From the NCBI RefSeq assembly GCF_022458865.1, contig NZ_JAJNMU010000019.1, positions 124,001 to 188,000 of the forward strand: a stretch of 64,000 nt of DNA, in the 5' to 3' direction. The notes beneath the pieces are model-generated. The model was not told the DNA's origin and ran no database searches. It saw nothing but the letters and a program-made list of their open reading frames with translations. Shown here one piece after another: positions 50,710 to 59,936 of the stretch. Within the stretch, counting starts at the first letter, position 1. Each line of letters opens with the position of its first letter. Origin of the DNA: Paenibacillus periandrae (GTDB lineage Bacteria > Bacillota > Bacilli > Paenibacillales > NBRC-103111). Position numbers and translations under genes: made by a program.

Positions 50710-52683
50710 ATGTCTACACATGAAGATGAGCAGGAACGTAAGCAGAGGGCAGAGCAAATTCGCAGTAAGCTGGCGCTGCTGCCAGAGAAGCCAGGCTGCT
50801 ACCTGATGAAAAACAAGGAAGGCACGATCATCTATATCGGCAAAGCGAAGGTGCTGCGCAATCGGGTACGCTCATATTTTACCGGAAGTCATAATGCCAA
50901 AACCTATGCGCTTGTTAATGAAATTGCCGACTTTGAATATATCGTCACGGCCAGTAATGTCGAGGCATTAATTCTGGAATGCAACCTGATCAAGAAGCAT
51001 CATCCTCGCTATAATGTATTATTGAAGGACGACAAGTCCTTTCCCTATATCAAAATCACGCATGAAACTCATCCGCGGCTGGAGGTTACTCGCCGTGTGC
51101 TGAAGGATAAAGGGAAATATTTTGGCCCGTATCCGAATGCGTTCGCGGCGCAGCAGACGAAGAAGCTGCTGGATCGGCTGTATCCGCTGCGCAAATGCAA
51201 AAAGCTGCCTGACCGGGTTTGTCTGTACTATCATCTGGGCCAATGCATAGCTCCCTGTGAGTACGAGGTTGATCAAGAAACGTATGAGCAGATGGTACAG
51301 GAAATTTCGCGTTTTCTAAACGGCGGTCATGATGAGATCAAGAAGGATTTGACGCGCAAGATGCAGGAGGCGTCCGAGGAGCTGAATTTTGAACGGGCCA
51401 AGGAGCTGCGCGATCATGTGCTTCATATTGATCAGGTCATGCAAAAGCAAAATATTACGACGACAGATGCGATGGACCGCGACATTTTCGGCTATGCGGT
51501 GGATAAAGGCTGGATGTGCGTCCAAATATTATATATGCGTCAGGGCAAGCTGATTGAACGGCATGCTTCGATGTTTCCTTATTATGGCGATGAGTATGAT
51601 GATTTTGTAACCTTTATTACGCAGTACTATAGTGAGAATCCGGCACTTCCGAAGGAAATATTTTTACCGCTGGAGGCTGTAACGGTGCTGCCGGCAGCTG
51701 CGGTGACGGCCAAGACGGAACCGGCTGAGCCTACCAGCCCTCAGTCTGAGCTAAGCCAGGAGTCGGGCTCTGAACAACCGGAGACCGAAGAATCGGAGGC
51801 AGGACCCGAGATTGAGGTTGCGAAGAAGGATGTCAAGGAAGCGCTGGAGAGCTGGCTCAAGGTAAAGGTGCATTATCCACGCAGAGGCTCGAAGAAAAAT
51901 ATGGTTGCGATGGCCGGTGATAATGCACGTGTCAGTCTGGACGAGAAGTTCCGGTTAATTGCCCGCGATGAGCAGCGCACCGTAATGGCTGTCGAGAATC
52001 TCGGAGATTGGCTTGGGACAGGCGTCATTCGCCGTATTGAGGCATTCGATAACTCAAACATTCAAGGCTCTGACCCCGTTTCTGCTATGGTTGTATTTAC
52101 GGATGGCAAGCCGGATCGCAAGGAATACCGTAAGTACAAAATCCGCACAGTCATAGGCCCGGATGATTACGGCACGATGCGTGAGGTCATAAGACGCCGT
52201 TATGAGCGCGTTTTGAAGGAAGGCTTGCCACTGCCTGATCTGGTCGTTATCGATGGAGGAAAAGGGCAAATCTCGGCGGCTATCGATGTGCTGGAAAATG
52301 AACTGGGTCTTTATATTCCGGTTTGTGGACTCGCGAAGGACGACCGTCACAAAACGGCTCAGCTGATCATGGGGGACCCTGCAGAAATCGTTCCGCTGCC
52401 GCGTGATAGTCAGGAGTTTTATCTGCTCCAGCGTATTCAAGACGAGGTCCATCGCTTCGCTATTACGTTCCACCGCGAAACGCGTGCTAAATCGATGATC
52501 GTTTCCCAACTGGATTCGATTCCGGGAATTGGCGAGAAGCGGCGTAAGGCAATGCTGAAGCATTTTGGCTCGATGAAAAAAATAAAAGAAGCCAGCATTG
52601 AAGATTTCCGGCTTCTGGGTATCGGTGAAAAGCTGGCCACACAAATATTACAATCGCTTAATCAGGATCAAGACGAGGCATAG
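50710..52683 (+). CDS. uvrC: UvrABC excinuclease subunit C
   Basis: UvrC makes the two incisions in nucleotide excision repair. The 657-residue protein has a GIY-YIG nuclease domain (PGCYLMKNKEGTIIYIGKAK), a cysteine-rich part (CLYYHLGQCIAPCEY), the UvrBC-binding helix pair (QEASEELNFERAKELRD), an RNase H-like nuclease (FDNSNIQGSDPVSAMVVF, VIDGGKGQISAA) and a C-terminal HhH pair (SIPGIGEKRRKAMLKHFGS). An acidic, Glu/Ser/Pro-rich insertion of about 45 residues (nt about 51690-51825) precedes the second nuclease domain and is not needed in other UvrC proteins. The ATG at 50710 or GTG at 50707 both fit AAAGGAG. Confidence 0.93.
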   Translation: MSTHEDEQERKQRAEQIRSKLALLPEKPGCYLMKNKEGTIIYIGKAKVLRNRVRSYFTGSHNAKTYALVNEIADFEYIVTASNVEALILECNLIKKHHPRYNVLLKDDKSFPYIKITHETHPRLEVTRRVLKDKGKYFGPYPNAFAAQQTKKLLDRLYPLRKCKKLPDRVCLYYHLGQCIAPCEYEVDQETYEQMVQEISRFLNGGHDEIKKDLTRKMQEASEELNFERAKELRDHVLHIDQVMQKQNITTTDAMDRDIFGYAVDKGWMCVQILYMRQGKLIERHASMFPYYGDEYDDFVTFITQYYSENPALPKEIFLPLEAVTVLPAAAVTAKTEPAEPTSPQSELSQESGSEQPETEESEAGPEIEVAKKDVKEALESWLKVKVHYPRRGSKKNMVAMAGDNARVSLDEKFRLIARDEQRTVMAVENLGDWLGTGVIRRIEAFDNSNIQGSDPVSAMVVFTDGKPDRKEYRKYKIRTVIGPDDYGTMREVIRRRYERVLKEGLPLPDLVVIDGGKGQISAAIDVLENELGLYIPVCGLAKDDRHKTAQLIMGDPAEIVPLPRDSQEFYLLQRIQDEVHRFAITFHRETRAKSMIVSQLDSIPGIGEKRRKAMLKHFGSMKKIKEASIEDFRLLGIGEKLATQILQSLNQDQDEA

Positions 52684-54319
52684 ATAGTGCCCGTCTTTTT
52701 TTGTTGCCATGCAGCCGATACAGCAGCCAGCCGACAAGACCAGGAAATATCAGATAAAAGCTGCCAACAACGATATGCATCCAATCCCCGAGACCATACA
52801 AGGAGAGCCCCATCAAAATACTATCCATCGAGGCGTGGGCAAACAGTACCGTCATAAACCCGTATTTAAGAAAGGCATATCCAAATATGACACCTATAAC
52901 GGTGACCTCAACAAGACGGGTATAGACCGGATAAATTGGATATTGGGTATGGCTCATCGCCCAGATGATGCTCGGAAGCAGTATGGCGAGAAAACGAACT
53001 CGGACGATTTTGAGAAAAAATGCAATACCGAACAAGCGGTATACGGATTCTTCGGAGATCGCCGCTGCCCAGGCCATAAGAGGGAATAGTGCAGGGATGG
53101 TCATGTTCAGCACGGAATCGGCAGCATCATTCACGGACCATACGTCAAAGGCATGCTCGGCTATAAAGAACAGCACTTGCTGGACGCCGAGAATAAAGAA
53201 ACAGAGCAGATAGCCGCGAGTCATCGCCATCCATACCTGGCTCCCAAAGGCGGGGTCCTGCCAAGCCGGCAGTGGATTCCAGCTGAAACGGGACCATATC
53301 TGTCTGCCCGCAAGAATGGAGAGATAGACGCTAACAGCCATCATCGCAATTATAATGTTGAGAAACCACAAGTAAAAGAGTGCCTCAAACTGGGATGGAC
53401 CCGCCGTATGTGAGGTTCGGAAAGCCGGCAGCATATTGAAATTGTTTCCGATATAAATAATTAGAAAAATCAAAGTCAGCAGCAGGCCGCGGCGAAATGT
53501 GATTTGGCGCCGATAGCGTATGATAATGAATAGAGCGGTGGCCGCCATAATTAACGACATACCCATACTGATGTTGGTCATCAGAGAGGCGCTGCTATTT
53601 TGCTGCTCCTTCCATTCCCCAAACGCACTCGGGATCTTGAAATCTGGCTGGAAGGAAACAACCTGACCCTTCGAGATATTGAGTGTAAGCTGTAGTTTTG
53701 CCTGTCCGATCAGATCGGTTTTGCTTTCATATACAAGCACACGCCCGGATGGAGTGGTCGCATTATTCTTTTGGTTCAGGTTGGGGACGGTGTCCAGTAA
53801 AGTGAAATTGGTTGGCGAGTAGCCCTGTTCCCTGATGGTTTGCTCGGCAAGCAGCTGAGGATCCACTCCTGGCGCAGATACCGTATCTGCTTTGGTCGAT
53901 GGCGACACATACGTTTTCCAGCCGAGCACCTTCTGATTGGAGTAATTGATATCGATGTAATAAGTTTTGGAGCTGGCAAGATCATTGATTTCAACCTCGT
54001 AGTAGTCCAGAGGCAGCTGGGTATATCGCTCCGTATAAGACTTGAATAAGTGCTCCTTCTGCAGGTATCCGCTTCGTTCGGAATGAGTCTGGTATAACGT
54101 GCTTGTCTTATGAACGTCTGATAATGCGAAATGCTGCCTGGCAAAAAGGACCGCGGTGTCAGCGGCTGCCTGCTGGGTAATAGTCGGTACGCCATCTGCC
54201 TCTTCATTGGCTGGAGGAGGCCCAGACAAATATGAGGATATGAGAATGACGGTAAAATAAAGGATAATTCCGACAACTGCCAGCAGCTGCAGCGGTCTAT
54301 CCGACGAACGATTGATCAT
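52658..54319 (-). CDS. CPBP family intramembrane glutamic protease
   Basis: A 553-residue polytopic membrane protein. One N-terminal helix, a 220-residue extracytoplasmic region that I do not recognise, then about seven more helices. The CPBP (Abi) motifs are EESVYR (EExxxR, with the catalytic Glu), IIWAMSHTQYP and VLFAHASMDS. These proteases cut CAAX-like or membrane substrates; bacterial members often act in immunity to bacteriocins or signal processing. The ATG at 54319 has AAGGAG 6 nt upstream; a longer frame to 54385 lacks one. Its 3' end overlaps the uvrC 3' end by 26 bp, and the uvrC terminator lies inside its last codons. Confidence 0.78.
   Translation of the reverse strand: MINRSSDRPLQLLAVVGIILYFTVILISSYLSGPPPANEEADGVPTITQQAAADTAVLFARQHFALSDVHKTSTLYQTHSERSGYLQKEHLFKSYTERYTQLPLDYYEVEINDLASSKTYYIDINYSNQKVLGWKTYVSPSTKADTVSAPGVDPQLLAEQTIREQGYSPTNFTLLDTVPNLNQKNNATTPSGRVLVYESKTDLIGQAKLQLTLNISKGQVVSFQPDFKIPSAFGEWKEQQNSSASLMTNISMGMSLIMAATALFIIIRYRRQITFRRGLLLTLIFLIIYIGNNFNMLPAFRTSHTAGPSQFEALFYLWFLNIIIAMMAVSVYLSILAGRQIWSRFSWNPLPAWQDPAFGSQVWMAMTRGYLLCFFILGVQQVLFFIAEHAFDVWSVNDAADSVLNMTIPALFPLMAWAAAISEESVYRLFGIAFFLKIVRVRFLAILLPSIIWAMSHTQYPIYPVYTRLVEVTVIGVIFGYAFLKYGFMTVLFAHASMDSILMGLSLYGLGDWMHIVVGSFYLIFPGLVGWLLYRLHGNKKRRALSMPRLDPD
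52672..52702 (+). terminator. uvrC terminator inside the convergent gene
   Basis: GACGAGGCA / TGCCCGTC stem, 7-nt loop and seven T residues. It overlaps both the end of uvrC and the last codons of the convergent protease gene. Confidence 0.8.
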
Positions 54320-54515
54320 AGCGGTCTCCTTGGAATGAAGAAATGGTAAGGCTTGATTATTGTATTCCATAAACTTAGCATACATGTCTGATCAAATCCA
54401 ATGCATTACCAAGCATAACGGGGATAAACGTTGAAAACCCAAGCGAATACTCAGTTTGATGCCTGCCAGCTCTAATTAGAATCGGAATATCCCTGCTTTT
54501 CGAGTTATTACGACT

Positions 54516-54544
54516 TTGTACTTATGGAGGATTAGCCTTATAAT
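54516..54544 (+). promoter_or_regulatory. Promoter of the riboswitch-ktrBA transcript
   Basis: TTGTAC, 17-bp spacer, TATAAT (perfect -10). Predicted start near 54551, just before the aptamer. The stretch upstream (54320-54515) shows no other signal. Confidence 0.75.
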
Positions 54545-54561
54545 TCATATCAATTGAATAC

Positions 54562-54712
54562 AGAAGCCGAATTTCTTTCCGAAAACGGGGGAACCATTTG
54601 TAGTAGTAAGGGGTGAATTCGATTCCATTCATGAGCGTGGAATTGATAGGGTACCTGTAAACCCGAATCCGTCAGCTAACCTCGTAGGCTTTATGGCAGG
54701 AACCTGTATAGA
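54562..54712 (+). promoter_or_regulatory. ydaO/yuaA-type cyclic di-AMP riboswitch aptamer
   Basis: The leader contains the conserved blocks of this class: GCCGAAT, CGGGGGAACCA, AAGGGGTGAATTC, ACCCGAATCCGTCAGCTAACC and the following CTCGTAGGCTTTATGGCAGG. A terminator with eight T residues begins directly after. High c-di-AMP would stabilise the aptamer and terminate transcription, lowering potassium uptake when c-di-AMP signals enough K+. The downstream genes encode a Ktr transporter, as in Bacillus. Confidence 0.9.
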
Positions 54713-54713
54713 T

Positions 54714-54741
54714 GACATTGGGTTTCCGGTGTCTTTTTTTT
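54714..54741 (+). terminator. Riboswitch terminator before ktrB
   Basis: GACATTGG / CCGGTGTC with a 4-nt loop and a run of eight T residues, 30 nt before the ktrB ATG; the expression platform of the c-di-AMP riboswitch. Confidence 0.88.
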
Positions 54742-54771
54742 GCTGTTTTTCAAATATTTGTGAGGTGAGAA

Positions 54772-56124
54772 ATGAAATTGACGCTAAAAAAAATCCAATT
54801 AACACCTCCGCAAATTTTGGTATTGGGCTTTGCCGCGATTATTTTGATTGGAGCCATGGTGCTTACGCTTCCAGTCTCGTCGGCGACGGGGGAACGATTA
54901 TCTTTTATTAATGCTTTGTTTACAGCGACATCCGCCACTTGTGTGACGGGGCTTGTTGTTGTGGATACAGGCACGTACTTCTCCATGTTTGGTCAAATCG
55001 TCATTGTCACGTTGATCCAGATTGGCGGACTCGGCTTTATGACGATGGCGACCTTATTTGCCTTTGCGTTGAAAAAACGAATTTCTTTGAAGGAACGCCT
55101 CATTCTTCAGGAAGCGATGAACCAAGGGAGTATGGAGGGGATTGTGCGCCTGATTCGTAAGGTAATCCGCTACTCGCTTACGATAGAGCTGATAGCTGCG
55201 ATCATTTTTTCCATCCGCTGGTCAATAGATCTCGGTCCAGCAAAAGGTATTTATTTTGGAATCTGGCATGCGATTTCTTTTTTTAATAATGCAGGGTTCG
55301 ATTTGTTCGGCTCGGTCAGCGGACCTTTCAGCAGTCTGACCTCGTATGCGGCCGACCCGGTTGTCAACATCGTCTCCATGGGACTTATAGTGTTGGGCGG
55401 TATCGGTTTTATCGTCATGTCGGACCTGCTTGAATATAGAAAAGTAAAACGGCTGTCGCTCCATTCCAAGGTGGTATTAAGCACAACAGGTGTGCTGATC
55501 CTCACAGGAGCTGTGGTGATGTATGCTTTTGAATTCAGCAACACCAAAACATTAGGATCAATGGACTGGTCAGGGAAAATATGGGCCTCATTCTTTCAAT
55601 CGGTAACGCCGCGAACAGCAGGGGCCAATACGGTCGATATCGGAGCGATGCGCCAGGCTTCCCAATTTTTTATGATAATTCTGATGTTTATAGGTGCTTC
55701 CCCAGGCTCAACAGGCGGCGGGATCAAGACTACGACCTTTATGACGCTGATCGGTGCGATTGTGGCGATGATTCGCGGCAAGGAAGACATCGTATTGTTC
55801 CATTATCGGTTGGGTAAGGAGCGGATTCTAAAGGCGATCACGCTAACGATGATTGCGTTATTCCTTGTGATTTTCGTGGCCATGATATTATCCACCACAG
55901 AGAGTCATCCGTTTCTAATGATACTCTTTGAAGTTACCTCGGCTTTTGGCACGGTAGGCCTGACGATGGGATTAACGACGGATTTGACAATGGTTGGTAA
56001 AATATTGATTTCACTGACGATGTTTGCTGGCCGTTTGGGGCCAATAACCTTGGCGTATGCACTCGGACCCAAAACTGAAAAAGAATTATACAGATACCCT
56101 GAGGGGAAAATTACAATCGGATAG
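54772..56124 (+). CDS. ktrB: Ktr-type potassium uptake protein, membrane subunit
   Basis: A 450-residue SKT-family K+ transporter with four M1-P-M2-like repeats. Filter-region sequences include TATSATCVTGL, NNAGFDLFGS, VTPRTAGAN and SAFGTVGLTMGL, with the signature glycines. It is driven by membrane potential and gated by the cytosolic KtrA ring. GAGGTGAG precedes the ATG. The c-di-AMP riboswitch upstream and ktrA 12 nt downstream show a regulated two-gene K+ uptake unit. Bacillus has KtrAB and KtrCD; which pair is closest cannot be told here. Confidence 0.9.
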   Translation: MKLTLKKIQLTPPQILVLGFAAIILIGAMVLTLPVSSATGERLSFINALFTATSATCVTGLVVVDTGTYFSMFGQIVIVTLIQIGGLGFMTMATLFAFALKKRISLKERLILQEAMNQGSMEGIVRLIRKVIRYSLTIELIAAIIFSIRWSIDLGPAKGIYFGIWHAISFFNNAGFDLFGSVSGPFSSLTSYAADPVVNIVSMGLIVLGGIGFIVMSDLLEYRKVKRLSLHSKVVLSTTGVLILTGAVVMYAFEFSNTKTLGSMDWSGKIWASFFQSVTPRTAGANTVDIGAMRQASQFFMIILMFIGASPGSTGGGIKTTTFMTLIGAIVAMIRGKEDIVLFHYRLGKERILKAITLTMIALFLVIFVAMILSTTESHPFLMILFEVTSAFGTVGLTMGLTTDLTMVGKILISLTMFAGRLGPITLAYALGPKTEKELYRYPEGKITIG

Positions 56125-56136
56125 GGGAAAAGCAGG

Positions 56137-56799
56137 ATGAAGCGCACGCAGTATGCAGTAATTGGTTTGGGGAGATTCGGGTCAAGTTTGGCCAGAGAGC
56201 TAACCAAGTTAGGTCATGAGGTTCTTGGCATTGATCAGGACGAAGAAGCGGTTGATGAAATGAGCGAGGTGTTAACCCATGTTGTCGTCGCTGACTCTAC
56301 AGATGAGGAGGTGCTTCGCTCACTGGGCATACGTAACTTTGATTGCGTGATCGTGGCGATTGGAAGCGATATTCAATCAAGTATATTAACAGCAATTTTG
56401 CTCAAGGATATAGGGGTACCGCTTGTTGTCACCAAAGCATTATCGGAGCTGCACGGTAAGGTATTGAGTAAAATCGGCGTAGACCGGGTGATTTTTCCGG
56501 AGCGTGATATGGGAATTCGTGTAGCGCATCAGCTGGTATCACCGAACCTGTTGGATTTTATCGAGCTGTCGAGGGATTATACGATTGCTGAGCTGTCGGT
56601 ACCAAAGCGAATGTCGGGGCGAACGCTAAAGGATCTGAACTTACGAGTTAAATATGGCTGTAGTGTCGTTGCTATTAATAAGAAGGAAGGCGTCATTATA
56701 GCGCCTACGGCTAATGATTTATTGGAAGAACGGGATATTATGGTCATCATAGGCACGAACTCGCAGATCGAATCGTTTGAAAATGAAGTCGTGAAGTGA
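56137..56799 (+). CDS. ktrA: Ktr-type potassium uptake protein, regulatory RCK subunit
   Basis: A 220-residue cytosolic protein: RCK_N Rossmann domain with GLGRFGSSLA and a following acidic residue (GIDQDEE) that binds ATP/ADP or NADH, then an RCK_C domain (TLKDLNLRVKYGCSVVAI). It forms the octameric ring gating KtrB. RCK_C domains of this type also bind c-di-AMP in other Firmicutes, which would give a second layer of control beyond the riboswitch. It is 12 nt downstream of ktrB. Confidence 0.9.
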   Translation: MKRTQYAVIGLGRFGSSLARELTKLGHEVLGIDQDEEAVDEMSEVLTHVVVADSTDEEVLRSLGIRNFDCVIVAIGSDIQSSILTAILLKDIGVPLVVTKALSELHGKVLSKIGVDRVIFPERDMGIRVAHQLVSPNLLDFIELSRDYTIAELSVPKRMSGRTLKDLNLRVKYGCSVVAINKKEGVIIAPTANDLLEERDIMVIIGTNSQIESFENEVVK

Positions 56800-56852
56800 T
56801 CGCTTGTAGGGCATGTTGATAGCCTTGTGAATCAGATTCGGAGTGTGTTGAG

Positions 56853-58118
56853 TTGAACAACGAGGTCAGTGAGCTGGTTTACCATGTATTGTTCTTATTG
56901 ATATTTATATTGGGCATGGGTATGCTGTCCGGTAAATTAGCCGCCTGGCTGAAGCTTCCGGATGTCGCTTTATTTTTGATTGCCGGGATGGTCGTGGGCC
57001 AGGGCCTGCATCTTGTAACGGAGACCAGTAGCTCGTTTACGAATCAGTTTATATTAACCTTGGGTTCAGTCTTGATATTATTTGATGGCGGTCGCAATAT
57101 CCGGTTGTCCGGTCTTCGAAAAGTGTGGCTGACCTTGACATTGCTAAGCGTACCCGGTGTGCTGATTACCTGCGGGGTTGTCGCTGTGACCGCACATTGG
57201 CTGCTGGACATGCCTGTATTGTACGCAGTTCTGCTTGGGGCTATCATTTCATCTACTGACCCGGCAACGCTGATCCCCGTGTTCAAGCAGGTGCGGATTC
57301 GTACCAAGGTGAGAGAAACGGTTGAGAGTGAATCGGCATTCAATGATGCGACCGGGTCGATTCTGACGTTTTCCGTACTGGCTGTCATCATCGGAGGACA
57401 GGCGATCTCTGTATCGGCAAGTGTTATGCAGTTTCTGGTTACCGCGCTTGGCGGTATTCTGGTAGGGGCTGCAATAGGTTTCATCTTGGTTTATATTACG
57501 GCGCATAGCAAGCTCGGGTGGATGCGGGATTACGCCACTATCGCGATGGTGGTTACAGCTATTGCTGCTTATTTGCTGGGTGAAACGATTCATGTCAGCG
57601 GGTTTATGGCTACCTTTACAGCAGGGCTCATTTGGGGAAATGTGCATATTTTCAAGCTGGATTTACAGGACAAGCATCAAGAGATGGGACATTTTAGTGA
57701 AAATATAACCGTTATCATGCGGATGCTGATATTTATTATGCTTGGCAGTCAGGTGAATTTTGGCGTAATCTGGGCTAATCTGTGGCCGAGCCTCGGGGTC
57801 ATCGCTGTTTTCATATTTATTGCACGTCCGTTAACTGTACTGGCTTCGGCGCTGCCGGACCGTAAGGCACGCTGGACCTGGAGAGAGCTCGTATTCATGT
57901 TCTGGGTTCGTGAGACCGGAGTCATTCCTGCGGCCTTATCCGGTATGGTGGTTGGTCTTGGCGTGAAGTATGCGGATGTGATAGCTTCGGTAACATTTCT
58001 TGCTGTGCTCTTCACGATTTTGTTGCAGGCAGGTACGACGGCCTACGTGGCCCGAAAGCTGGGAGTCATTGAAACTGATACGGCTACAGATTCGGAGGAG
58101 CTCAATCACTCCGGTTAA
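56853..58118 (+). CDS. CPA1-type cation/proton antiporter (NhaP2-like)
   Basis: A 421-residue, about 13-helix antiporter. GAIISSTDPATLIPVF and ESAFNDATGS carry the conserved Asp pair typical of CPA antiporters, and SEFVGxFA-like segments (HVSGFMATFTAGLIWGN) are further family marks. K+ or Na+ export in exchange for protons is likely. TTG start at 56853 with GGAG about 10 nt upstream. It follows ktrA by 53 nt and may share its riboswitch-controlled transcript, pairing K+ import with export. The end overlaps the convergent LysR gene by 17 bp. Confidence 0.82.
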   Translation: MNNEVSELVYHVLFLLIFILGMGMLSGKLAAWLKLPDVALFLIAGMVVGQGLHLVTETSSSFTNQFILTLGSVLILFDGGRNIRLSGLRKVWLTLTLLSVPGVLITCGVVAVTAHWLLDMPVLYAVLLGAIISSTDPATLIPVFKQVRIRTKVRETVESESAFNDATGSILTFSVLAVIIGGQAISVSASVMQFLVTALGGILVGAAIGFILVYITAHSKLGWMRDYATIAMVVTAIAAYLLGETIHVSGFMATFTAGLIWGNVHIFKLDLQDKHQEMGHFSENITVIMRMLIFIMLGSQVNFGVIWANLWPSLGVIAVFIFIARPLTVLASALPDRKARWTWRELVFMFWVRETGVIPAALSGMVVGLGVKYADVIASVTFLAVLFTILLQAGTTAYVARKLGVIETDTATDSEELNHSG

Positions 58119-59001
58119 AGTGACTTTTGGCTTTTTCAATAAACCGTTGTGCCGATGGATGATGAACGGCTTCCTCTGTGAACAGCAGTGAGGTCGTTCT
58201 TGTTGTTTGATCCAGAGCAGGGATGAAGCGGACGACCAGCTCGTTTTCCTCCAGAAAATGACGGCGAAGGTAAGATTCGGGCAGCAGGGTCGCGGTTTTA
58301 CAGGTGGATACGAGACGAATGATCGCCTCGAAGGAATCGATCTCCATTTTGACATCAGGATGCAGCGAATAACGCTGGAACAGCTCGTCCATCAGAATCC
58401 GATACCAGGTGCCGCGTGAAAATAATATCATCGGCAGCTCGTGCAGGTCTTCGATATGGATGGTCGCCTTATCCACAAAAGGATGATTATCCGGCAGCAC
58501 AATACATAGACGGTCATCGAAAAGCGGAATACACTGCAGCCCGGGGTGCTCAATCTTGGAGGCCACCAGGCCGATGTCCACCTTGCGCTCCTTGACCATC
58601 GGGACGATCTCATGGGTTTTTCCGGTAATGGCTTTAATATCGGTATGCGGGTAGTCCTTGGCATAAATCGTAATCAGATCAGGCAAGGTGGACTGCAGTG
58701 TGGTGAGGCTGGCCCCGATAATAATACTGGAGGGCTTATCAGTCGTTTTGAATACCTCCAGAGAACGCTGCAGCTTGCGCCCCATAGCGCGCTGCTCCAA
58801 CGCATACTCATAGCAGATTTGTCCGGCACGGGTAATTTCCAGCCGTTTGCCTTTGCGGTGAAACAGCTGGATTCCGAGCTCCTCCTCCAGACGCATAATT
58901 TTTCTCGATAAGGCCGGCTGTGAAATATTTAACGTTTGGGAAGCCTTATTCAAGCTCTCCATTTCGACGACAATGGCGAAGATATCGATATTCTCAAACA
59001 T
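58102..59001 (-). CDS. LysR family transcriptional regulator
   Basis: A 299-residue LysR protein: N-terminal helix-turn-helix (LNKASQTLNISQPALSRKI) and a type 2 periplasmic-binding-like effector domain (from about residue 90; IIIGASLTTLQSTLP). It overlaps the antiporter gene tail to tail by 17 bp. The effector and target are unknown; divergently arranged sdhC starts 264 nt away, so control of sdhCAB is possible but unproven. Confidence 0.88.
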   Translation of the reverse strand: MFENIDIFAIVVEMESLNKASQTLNISQPALSRKIMRLEEELGIQLFHRKGKRLEITRAGQICYEYALEQRAMGRKLQRSLEVFKTTDKPSSIIIGASLTTLQSTLPDLITIYAKDYPHTDIKAITGKTHEIVPMVKERKVDIGLVASKIEHPGLQCIPLFDDRLCIVLPDNHPFVDKATIHIEDLHELPMILFSRGTWYRILMDELFQRYSLHPDVKMEIDSFEAIIRLVSTCKTATLLPESYLRRHFLEENELVVRFIPALDQTTRTTSLLFTEEAVHHPSAQRFIEKAKSHFNRSD

Positions 59002-59172
59002 CCAATAACCTGCTTTCTGTTATGCTTATAACACATAAGTGATTATAAAAAATCGGCACTTCCATTATAAGCACTAAAGGAGTACGATGTATAGGTCACG
59101 TAATCTTCACAAAATTTGTCTATAACTGCATAAAACGTTGTCGAATCATGGAAAATAGGCGTAGCGAACTTG

Positions 59173-59201
59173 TTGACGCTTGTTTCTTGCGGGGGTACAA
59201 T
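59173..59201 (+). promoter_or_regulatory. sdhCAB promoter
   Basis: TTGACG, 17-bp spacer, TACAAT. Predicted start near 59208, giving a leader of about 58 nt. Confidence 0.75.
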
Positions 59202-59265
59202 GAAATATGGTTTTGACAATGGTGTGAACACGGCTATTTACTACTTAAGGGGGGAACGCATTCTA

Positions 59266-59919
59266 ATGTTTCGAAATTCGTATTTAAATCGTAAGCTGCA
59301 TTCATTACTTGGTGTTATCCCGGTCGGATTCTTTCTGATCGAACACCTAATAACCAACTACTCCGCTTCAAAAGGCGGACATGTGGCATTCCTGGAGCAT
59401 GTGGATTTTCTGCACAATCTGCCTCTCACATTAGCACTCGAAATTGTAGGAATCTGGATTCCGCTGCTGTACCATGCCATTTACGGCTTATATGTAGCTT
59501 ATACGGCACGGAATAACGTATCTAACTATGGATATTTCCGCAATCAAATGTTTTTTATGCAGCGCGTGACAGGGGTTATTACGTTCTTGTTCGTTGCATG
59601 GCACTTCTTTCAAACACGCTTTCAAATTACATTGGGCTTGCCGCAGGAGCAAATCGGCGTGCAAATGCATCATATTGCAACCAATCCGATCAATTTTGTA
59701 TTGTACTGTATCGGGATTGTGGCTGCGGTGTTCCATTTTAGTAACGGTATGTGGTCATTCCTGGTTAGCTGGGGAGTCACTGTCGGACCGCGGGCGCAAA
59801 AAATTTCTACATTTGTATGGATGGGCGTATTCGTATTGATGACAATTATGTTCATCATGTCTTTGACCGCATTTTTAAGTCCTGAGTTCCAAAATCTGCC
59901 GATGCCGGTTAAAGGTTAA
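59266..59919 (+). CDS. sdhC: Succinate dehydrogenase cytochrome b558 subunit
   Basis: The diheme membrane anchor of Bacillus-type complex II. The 217-residue protein has five hydrophobic segments and the histidines expected for haem ligation (FLIEHLIT, LYHAIYG, VAWHFFQ, VFHFSNG). It passes electrons from SdhAB to menaquinone. AAGGGGGG precedes the ATG at 59266. First gene of sdhCAB. Confidence 0.93.
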   Translation: MFRNSYLNRKLHSLLGVIPVGFFLIEHLITNYSASKGGHVAFLEHVDFLHNLPLTLALEIVGIWIPLLYHAIYGLYVAYTARNNVSNYGYFRNQMFFMQRVTGVITFLFVAWHFFQTRFQITLGLPQEQIGVQMHHIATNPINFVLYCIGIVAAVFHFSNGMWSFLVSWGVTVGPRAQKISTFVWMGVFVLMTIMFIMSLTAFLSPEFQNLPMPVKG

Positions 59920-59936
59920 GGAGGGAATACACAGCA

